A stretch of DNA of 64,000 nucleotides from an uncultured Rhodocyclaceae bacterium (GTDB lineage Bacteria; Pseudomonadota; Gammaproteobacteria; Burkholderiales; Rhodocyclaceae), in NCBI GenBank assembly GCA_907163075.1, contig CAJQTY010000002.1, positions 372,001 through 436,000 of the forward strand, in the 5' to 3' direction. A program made the position numbers and the translations under genes. The notes beneath the pieces are model-generated. The model did not search any database. It saw only the letters and a list, made by a program, of their open reading frames with translations, and was not told where the DNA came from. Positions 58,590 through 64,000 of this stretch are shown here, in pieces. Position 1 is the stretch's first letter; the number at the start of each line of letters is the position of its first letter.

Positions 58590-60238
58590 TGCGCCGCCCT
58601 GCCCGCGCCGGGTCCCTTTTTCCGGCGTCGGCGCCACACCGCGCGCCACAGCCAGCCAGCGAGCAGCAGGAAACCCGCCGCATAGGCGGCAACCGCGTAA
58701 TCCGAACGCAGGGGCTTCGGTTCCGGTGCGGCCGGGTCCTTGAGATCGGCCGGGAAGGGACGCGGGCCGACCGGGACGATCTGTTGCCGGGCCGGATCGC
58801 GCGGCAGGCGGCGGCGGTATTCGTCGATGCCGGCCACCGGGTAGTCGCCCCAGGCACGGCTGGACGGCAATTGCGGAATGCGCACCAGGATGATCTCTTC
58901 GATATCCTGGCGCAGCAACTCTTCGTAGGGCGTCAGTGCGCGCGCCGTCGTACCGCCGGCCAGTTGCAGCAGGTCGGCCGCAGTCTGCTCGAAGGCGAGC
59001 GCCGGAAGCAGCCGCGTCCGCTCCTCGGTGAAATAGTCGAAGATCGCCTTGCCCTTGCTCAGGCGGCCAGTGGTCAGCGCGACCGCCGGCAGGCCGGCAA
59101 TCGCCTTCAGCCAACTGATCGGCCCCAGAACCGGAACGTTCCAGCCGATCAGCCGCAACGTCGACATGCTGATCCCGGTGCAGTTGGCGGCGGCGTGCTG
59201 GTATACGAACTGGTGCCGGTAGAACTGGTTGAACACGCGCGCCAGCGCCGATCCGAGGTGCGCCGCCGTGCGCTCGTCGCGCAGCGTGGCCACTAGCAGG
59301 TAGGACGGCCGATACCACGACTGCCCGCTGTTGAGATCGGCCAGGTAGTTGTCCAGCGGCACCATGGCGGCGATGATGCCCTTTTCGCTTTCCGAATCGA
59401 GCGTGTAGTAATTGGCGACCAGCCAGTCGTGCATTTGCCCCTGCGCGCCGACGCGCCCTGTCACCAGGCCAAAGTGGCCGCCGTGCGCCTCGTCGTCGTC
59501 GCCCTGCGCGCCGTTGAGCATGAGGCCGATCAACGGGCGCCCGGAACGGCGCTGTGCCGCCGCCGGGTCGCGCTGCCACACCACCTGCGTCGCAAAGTCG
59601 CTTTGCGCGCCGCCACGCGGCTCGCGCCGAACGAAATCGCGGATCGCTTCCGGCGTAGCGGCAACCGGCCGCAGCGCTGCCGATGGATCGAGCCGGAAAT
59701 CCTCCGGCCAGATGGTGCGCGCAACAAAGTGCCCGGCGTCGTTTTTTCCGCGCAAGCGCACGTCGCGCTGGCCGAAGAAGGCGGCGCTCGCGGCGTTGTA
59801 ATACGAGCGATTCGATTCCAGCCGCGGCGCCACGGAAAAACCGAAGCGCCCGTCGGGCGTCTGCAAATACCCGCCGCTGGAATCAAGCCGTGCATGTTCG
59901 ATCACCTCGGGCGAACCGATCCACACCAGACCGGGATAATCGAGCGCCGAACCGGGCGGCGTCCGTGCATTCCAGCGCTTCAGGTCCTCGGCGGCGCGCA
60001 GCAGCGGGTCGAATCCGGCCACGCGGCGCCCCGGCCGGGGCACCGCAATGCTTTCCTGGCGAAAGAACCACAGCGCCTGCGGGATGGTGGCACAATCGAC
60101 ACACGGCGCACACTCGCCGGTCGTGACGAAAAAATCGCCCGCTGGGAACAAGCCATAAGCCGCTGAAGTCTGAGCGATGCGAGCGTGTGCAAGTGTCATG
60201 AAGAGGCTGACCGGTACTATTGGCAAGGATTCCATCAT
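58586..60238 (-). CDS. Membrane-anchored protein with possible permuted papain-like (NlpC/P60-type) active site
   Basis: This 550-aa protein has a weak N-terminal signal-like segment and a C-terminal membrane anchor (VAAYAAGFLLLAGWLW) with a basic tail. In the middle, a His in EAHGGHFGLVTGRVG is followed about 100 residues later by Cys in ANCTGISMSTLRLIG, the order seen in circularly permuted NlpC/P60 enzymes such as the YiiX/LRAT and DUF4105 groups. This active-site reading is an inference. It is coupled to cls by ATGA. Its start may be ATG 60238, 60235 or 60199. Confidence 0.75.
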   Translation of the reverse strand: MMESLPIVPVSLFMTLAHARIAQTSAAYGLFPAGDFFVTTGECAPCVDCATIPQALWFFRQESIAVPRPGRRVAGFDPLLRAAEDLKRWNARTPPGSALDYPGLVWIGSPEVIEHARLDSSGGYLQTPDGRFGFSVAPRLESNRSYYNAASAAFFGQRDVRLRGKNDAGHFVARTIWPEDFRLDPSAALRPVAATPEAIRDFVRREPRGGAQSDFATQVVWQRDPAAAQRRSGRPLIGLMLNGAQGDDDEAHGGHFGLVTGRVGAQGQMHDWLVANYYTLDSESEKGIIAAMVPLDNYLADLNSGQSWYRPSYLLVATLRDERTAAHLGSALARVFNQFYRHQFVYQHAAANCTGISMSTLRLIGWNVPVLGPISWLKAIAGLPAVALTTGRLSKGKAIFDYFTEERTRLLPALAFEQTAADLLQLAGGTTARALTPYEELLRQDIEEIILVRIPQLPSSRAWGDYPVAGIDEYRRRLPRDPARQQIVPVGPRPFPADLKDPAAPEPKPLRSDYAVAAYAAGFLLLAGWLWRAVWRRRRKKGPGAGRAAQ

Positions 60239-60324
60239 CGCATTCTAGCGCCTGGCGCTGTGCTTTATTACAGTCTACCGGTCGGCTTCTTGAAACCGTC
60301 CGAACCCGACGAAAGACCGCGGAC

Positions 60325-60942
60325 ATGTATCACGGAGAACGATTCAACGCCTGGACGCATCTCGTCGGCGCCGTGCTGTCGGTCACTGGCGCGGTCATGC
60401 TGATCGTCCTCGCGGTGGCCACGGGCGATCCATGGAAGACGGTGAGCGCGTCCGTTTTCGGCGCCACGCTGGTTCTCCTCTACAGTGCCTCGACGCTCTA
60501 CCACAGCCTGCGCGGACGCGCCAAGGTCATCCTGCGCAAGCTCGACCACCTGTCAATCTACCTGCTCATCGCCGGTACCTACACGCCCTTCTGCCTGGTC
60601 ACCCTGCGCGGTCCGTGGGGCTGGTCCCTGTTCGGCGTGGTCTGGGGACTGGCCGTGCTCGGCATGCTGCAGGAGATTAAGCCGCGCTCGGAAGCACGCG
60701 TCATGTCGCTGGTGATCTACGCGGTCATGGGCTGGTCGATTATCTTCGCCATCAAACCGCTGCTCGACCGCATCGAGACCGCCGGCTTCCTGTGGCTCGC
60801 CGCCGGCGGCCTGTTCTACACCATCGGCATCGTGTTCTACGTCTTCGACAGCCGCTTCCGGCACTGGCACGGCATCTGGCACCTGTTCGTGATGGGCGGC
60901 AGCCTGGCGCACTACATCGCGATTGCACTCTACGTGATGTAA
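60325..60942 (+). CDS. TrhA/hemolysin III (YqfA) family membrane protein
   Basis: This 205-aa, seven-TM protein has the family motifs ASTLYHSL, LDHLSIYLLIAGTYTPF and WHGIWHLFVMGGSLAHY, with His residues of the progestin/adipoQ-type metal site. Bacterial members affect membrane energetics or lipid balance, and haemolysin activity is not shown for most. ATG 60325 is chosen by the conserved start. Confidence 0.93.
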   Translation: MYHGERFNAWTHLVGAVLSVTGAVMLIVLAVATGDPWKTVSASVFGATLVLLYSASTLYHSLRGRAKVILRKLDHLSIYLLIAGTYTPFCLVTLRGPWGWSLFGVVWGLAVLGMLQEIKPRSEARVMSLVIYAVMGWSIIFAIKPLLDRIETAGFLWLAAGGLFYTIGIVFYVFDSRFRHWHGIWHLFVMGGSLAHYIAIALYVM

Positions 60943-61010
60943 CAGGACCGTAAACGCGAAATGACTGCACGGCATGAGCACCGTTCCGACTCGGATGAAA
61001 GGCAACACGC

Positions 61011-61658
61011 ATGGTGACCCTTTTTGCCGGCGGGATCCGCCCGCTTCCCCCGAATAACCGGCCGACGGCGATCTTCAAGAACGCCGTGTTCGAGCCGGTC
61101 CGGGTCGGCCGCGACGGGCTGGACGGCGACACCCAGGCCGACCGTCGCGTGCATGGCGGCCCGGAGAAGGCCTTGCACCAGTATTCCCCGCGCAACTATG
61201 CCCGGCTCGCCGAGGCCTTCCCTGACGTGGCCGGCCTGCTGCTTCCCGGCGCGCTCGGCGAAAACATCTCGGTGGACGGCTGGAGCGAAGCCAACGTGTG
61301 CATTGGCGACCTGTTTCGACTGGGTGACGCGGTCATCCAGGTTTCACAGCCGCGCACACCGTGCTGGAAGATCGACGCCCGCTTCGGGATCGAAGGAATG
61401 ACCGAATTCATTCATGAAACCGGCTTGACCGGGTGGTATTACCGGGTGATCGAAGAAGGCATGGCCGGCCCCGGCTGCGAGTTCAGCCGACTCGAAAAGG
61501 ACGCCAGCGGCGTGACGGTCGAATGGATGCTCACGGTGTGCCGGGCGCATCGGCCGGCGCCGGAGGCGCTGGAGTCGATCGCCGCAGTTCCGGCGCTCGC
61601 CGGCAACTGGGTCAGGAAGCTGACCGATCGGGCGCAGCGGTTGAGAACGCTTCCCTGA
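61011..61658 (+). CDS. MOSC-domain protein, YiiM-like
   Basis: This 215-aa protein carries the MOSC beta-barrel pattern with GDTQADRRVHGGPEKALHQY, GALGENIS and the conserved Cys in RTPCWKID that binds molybdenum cofactor in this family. YiiM reduces N-hydroxylated compounds. The 3-alpha domain (about 165-210) is present. Confidence 0.93.
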   Translation: MVTLFAGGIRPLPPNNRPTAIFKNAVFEPVRVGRDGLDGDTQADRRVHGGPEKALHQYSPRNYARLAEAFPDVAGLLLPGALGENISVDGWSEANVCIGDLFRLGDAVIQVSQPRTPCWKIDARFGIEGMTEFIHETGLTGWYYRVIEEGMAGPGCEFSRLEKDASGVTVEWMLTVCRAHRPAPEALESIAAVPALAGNWVRKLTDRAQRLRTLP

Positions 61659-61659
61659 C

Positions 61660-61858
61660 CGGCGCTGTAAGCCAGCATGCGCGGTGCGCTCAAATGCGCC
61701 TGCAGGTCGTCCAGGCTGCCCCATTTTTCGATGATGGTGACGACATTTCGGCTCAGCTCCTGTGCGCCCAGACCCGAGGCGATGTCGATCGTCGGCCGGT
61801 ATTCGATGCAGCCTTTTTCCCGCAGAACGTTCGGGATACTGGCCTTGAACTTGGCCAA
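61660..61858 (-). pseudogene. Remnant of an antibiotic-biosynthesis-monooxygenase (YgiN-like) gene
   Basis: The stretch KFKASIPNVLREKGCIEYRPTI through TIIEKWGSLDDLQAHL and APRMLAY is a clear ABM-domain core, but the first roughly 20 residues are missing and the C-terminus after MLAY does not match. It lies between the ankyrin gene and the convergent MOSC gene and seems truncated at both ends. Confidence 0.6.
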
Positions 61859-61881
61859 GCCCGACAGTCGGCTAGATTTCC

Positions 61882-62538
61882 TTACTTCGACAGTTCGAGA
61901 ACCACCGACTTCCCGGAGCGCCCTCCTGCGGCGCGCAGCAAGTCCTCAATGTCAGTGTTACCGCTCTTCAACGCCCAGTCGACCGCGGTGTCTCCGTTTT
62001 CATTGGCGATCGTCGCATCCGCCCTGTTCTTCAAAAGCAACTTGATAACTTCGATGTGCCCGAAGCGAGCGGCAAAAAACAGCGCAGTTGAGCCATTTTC
62101 GGTCTTCGCGTTGATCTCCGCGCCATGTTTCAACAGATAGTCGACGATCGCCAGATGGCCATTGTAGGCGGCGTAGGAAAGGGGCGGCCAGCCGTAGAAG
62201 TTGACCTCGGCGCCCGCTTCAACAAGGCGCTGCACGTACGCGAGATTACCGATGTAGGCGGCGATGCTCAGCGCTGTTTCACCATTTCGGTTGCGGGTAT
62301 TGATCCGCGCACGACGTTGCATCAGATAATCGACCAGCCTCGGAACGTCTCGCTGCACCGCCTGGATAAGCAGCGTATTGCCCGCCCGGTCTACCGAGTT
62401 GACGTCCATCCCGCGTTTGATCAGGTCAATGGCCGCGGCTGAATCGCCACGGATCAGCGCCTCTTCCATGTCTTCAAAAGCACCGGCCGAGGAGAGTACC
62501 GGGAGGAGTAGCGCAAACAGAAAAGCAAATAATTTCAT
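61882..62538 (-). CDS. Secreted ankyrin-repeat protein
   Basis: This 218-aa protein has a signal peptide (FAFLFALLLPVLSSAGA) and five ankyrin repeats from about residue 25 to 205 (for example NGETALSIAAYIGNLAYVQRLVEAGAEVN). Periplasmic ankyrin proteins in other bacteria protect or bind partner enzymes; the partner here is unknown. Its ATG overlaps the tatD stop by four bases. Confidence 0.93.
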   Translation of the reverse strand: MKLFAFLFALLLPVLSSAGAFEDMEEALIRGDSAAAIDLIKRGMDVNSVDRAGNTLLIQAVQRDVPRLVDYLMQRRARINTRNRNGETALSIAAYIGNLAYVQRLVEAGAEVNFYGWPPLSYAAYNGHLAIVDYLLKHGAEINAKTENGSTALFFAARFGHIEVIKLLLKNRADATIANENGDTAVDWALKSGNTDIEDLLRAAGGRSGKSVVLELSK

Positions 62539-63317
62539 TGGGTCATTCTCGTTCTGGCTTGAGGGAAAAGGCGAAAAAAATTGTCAGTGGTCGCCGCCGC
62601 GACCTCCTCGACGGAAATATCGCGCAAACGTGCGATCTCTTCGGCCACATACCTGACATAAGCCGGCTGGTTGAGTTTGCCGCGATAGGGCACGGGTGCC
62701 AGGTATGGCGCATCGGTTTCGACGAGAAGGCGGTCAAGCGGGACGCGGCGCGCGACGTCCTTGATGACCAGGGCGTTCTTGAAGGTGACGATACCCGAGA
62801 GTGAGATATGGAAACCCAGCGCCAGCGCCTGCTCGGCCACTTCCCAGGTCTCCGTGAAGCAATGCAGGATGCCACCAACCTGCCCTGCGCCCTCCTCGGC
62901 CATCAGGCGCAGCGTATCGGCGGTCGCCTCGCGGTTATGGATGACCAGCGGCTTCCCGGCCTCGCGCGCGGCGCGGATATGGTTGCGGAAGCGTTGCCGC
63001 TGCCACTCCGGTTGATCCTTGTGCCAATAGTAATCCAACCCGGTTTCGCCGATGGCGACGACTTTCGGATGCCGGGCCAGGTTGACAAGTTCGGCGACCG
63101 TCGGTTCGCGCACATCGGTGGCCTCAGGATGGACGCCAACGGTAGCCAGCAACTGGGAATGAGCCTCGGCAAGCGCGAGAACGCGGGGAAAATCCTCCAG
63201 ATTGACACCGATGCAGACGGCGCTGCCGACATCATTTTTCTGCATCAGGTCGAGAAGTTGCGGCAGGTTTTCGGCGAGTTCCGGGAAATCGAGATGGCAG
63301 TGAGAATCGACAAGCAT
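62535..63317 (-). CDS. tatD: TatD-family metal-dependent hydrolase
   Basis: This 260-aa amidohydrolase-fold protein has HxH in SHCHLDFP, the metal Glu in IGETGLDYYWHK, His in VIHNREA and ILHCFTE, and Asp in ETDAPYLAP. Members act as 3'-5' DNA exonucleases or D-aminoacyl-tRNA hydrolases. It lies in the holB-pilZ-tatD cluster common in betaproteobacteria. Confidence 0.94.
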   Translation of the reverse strand: MLVDSHCHLDFPELAENLPQLLDLMQKNDVGSAVCIGVNLEDFPRVLALAEAHSQLLATVGVHPEATDVREPTVAELVNLARHPKVVAIGETGLDYYWHKDQPEWQRQRFRNHIRAAREAGKPLVIHNREATADTLRLMAEEGAGQVGGILHCFTETWEVAEQALALGFHISLSGIVTFKNALVIKDVARRVPLDRLLVETDAPYLAPVPYRGKLNQPAYVRYVAEEIARLRDISVEEVAAATTDNFFRLFPQARTRMTQ

Positions 63318-63327
63318 CGGCTTGCCA

Positions 63328-63708
63328 TCACATGGTGTGGGTCGGACGCGTGGATTGCATCACACCGCCAAGCAGACCTTCAATCTTGCGCCTTGCCTCG
63401 ACGCCGCTTTCGTCGTTCTTGAAGTGCACGCCGATCCCTTGCGCCTTGCTGTTCTGAGCGCCGGCCGGAGTGATCCAGACCACGCTGCCGGCAATCGGCA
63501 GCTTGGCCGGGTCATCCATCAGCGAAAGCAGCATGAACACTTCGTCACCGATATTGTAAGCGCGCGTCGTCGGAATGAAGATGCCGCCATTACGCAATAA
63601 CGGCATGAACGCGGCGTACAGCGCCGACTTCGAGTTGATGTTCAGTGACAGCACGCTCGGGCGCGGAGTGACGACAGCGGCAGGTTTGGGACTGACTACT
63701 TCGGGCAT
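63328..63708 (-). CDS. pilZ: PilZ-domain protein (type IV pilus PilZ type)
   Basis: This 126-aa protein has the type IV pilus PilZ pattern (LRNGGIFIPTTRAYNIGDEVFMLLSLMDD then AQGIGVHFKND) and lacks the RxxxR c-di-GMP motif at its N-terminus, as in classical PilZ. It lies 7 bp after holB. Confidence 0.93.
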   Translation of the reverse strand: MPEVVSPKPAAVVTPRPSVLSLNINSKSALYAAFMPLLRNGGIFIPTTRAYNIGDEVFMLLSLMDDPAKLPIAGSVVWITPAGAQNSKAQGIGVHFKNDESGVEARRKIEGLLGGVMQSTRPTHTM

Positions 63709-63715
63709 ATCCGCC

Positions 63716-64000
63716 TCAGCAGGTTCGGAACAAGGCCGCGTAACTCAGAAAAAACTCTTCGAGAAACAGGCGGCTATTCAAGGGTTGTTCGCATTGCATT
63801 TTGTATTGTAGCGTTTTCCTGCTGAACGCCAACAAGATCGCGGTATCGGTTGTGCTCGCCTGGCGCTGCAGGAACTGCGCCTGTGCGAGGAAATAGCGCA
63901 CGGGAAGGCCCGCGCTGACCAGCGTCAGGTCGAAAAGCCACTTTTGTACCCATTCAATCAACCGTTTCAGCGGCGCCGGACGTTTCTCTGCCTTGACCAC
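63716..64000 (-). CDS. holB: DNA polymerase III delta' subunit, C-terminal part (cut by window edge)
   Basis: The last 94 residues of a clamp-loader subunit (KRLIEWVQKWLFDLTLVSAG, then MQCEQPLNSRLFLEEFFLSY) match the C-terminal helical domain of HolB. Position before pilZ and tatD supports the call. The ATPase domain lies beyond the window. Confidence 0.85.
   Translation of the reverse strand: MVKAEKRPAPLKRLIEWVQKWLFDLTLVSAGLPVRYFLAQAQFLQRQASTTDTAILLAFSRKTLQYKMQCEQPLNSRLFLEEFFLSYAALFRTC

Overview
The window looks like a chromosomal segment of a GC-rich betaproteobacterium, most likely near the Rhodocyclales (Accumulibacter/Propionivibrio/Dechloromonas-like). This rests on gene content: holB-pilZ-tatD order, a DUF2863 protein, a Gcr-type 'site-specific recombinase' membrane protein, a form II RuBisCO operon, TRAP and polyamine transporters, and a heavy investment in glycogen metabolism. 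Only protein-level recognition was possible, so the genus is an inference.

Layout. (1) 1-10.4 kb, glycogen island. A leftward operon pgi-pgm-glgC-glgA (glgA is cut by the window edge) makes ADP-glucose and classical glycogen. A divergent rightward set, GlgM-like glycosyltransferase / short GH13 enzyme / GlgE, would make and polymerise maltose-1-phosphate. The two sets share a 583-bp intergenic region. (2) 10.4-13.1 kb: DUF1993 protein and the glutathione-dependent formaldehyde pair frmA-fghA. (3) 13.4-19.0 kb: CO2-fixation operon cbbY-cbbM-cbbQ-cbbO, with REP-like and inverted-repeat elements inserted between its genes. (4) 19.1-26.2 kb: a CheX-like DUF3334 protein, then a decaying Fe(III)-type ABC transporter locus. 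Its LysR gene is frameshifted, its ATPase has altered motifs, its fused permease has an in-frame amber codon, and its binding-protein gene is frameshifted about three times and cut at its 5' end by an IS3 element. (5) 26.4-35.2 kb: a secreted beta-trefoil/M23 peptidase-like protein divergent from a small papain-like protein, then glpK, dusC/trmB-like, an unknown 535-aa protein, arfB and a PIN protein. (6) 35.3-43.1 kb: diguanylate cyclase, yaaA, gcr, DUF2863, bioA, a methyltransferase and a small CxxC protein. (7) 43.2-51.9 kb: dctPQM TRAP transporter, FmdE-like gene and gloA, Cache sensor, and a large hybrid histidine kinase. (8) 52.0-53.1 kb: about 1.1 kb with no credible gene. It is flanked by 5' gene ends that become increasingly corrupted, so I read it as probable poor-quality sequence or a contig join. 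(9) 53.1-57.1 kb: potFGHI polyamine transporter. (10) 57.2-64 kb: cardiolipin synthase with a membrane-anchored cysteine-hydrolase-like partner, TrhA/hemolysin III, MOSC protein, ankyrin protein, tatD, pilZ and the 3' end of holB.

Together the genes describe a facultatively autotrophic or mixotrophic cell that stores carbon as alpha-glucan by two routes, fixes CO2 with a form II enzyme, imports organic acids and polyamines, and uses c-di-GMP and two-component signalling. No tRNA, rRNA or CRISPR array was seen. I found no clearly new multi-gene system. The best candidates are the GlgM-GH13-GlgE set without TreS/Pep2, the trefoil-M23/papain pair, and the cysteine-hydrolase/PLD pair.
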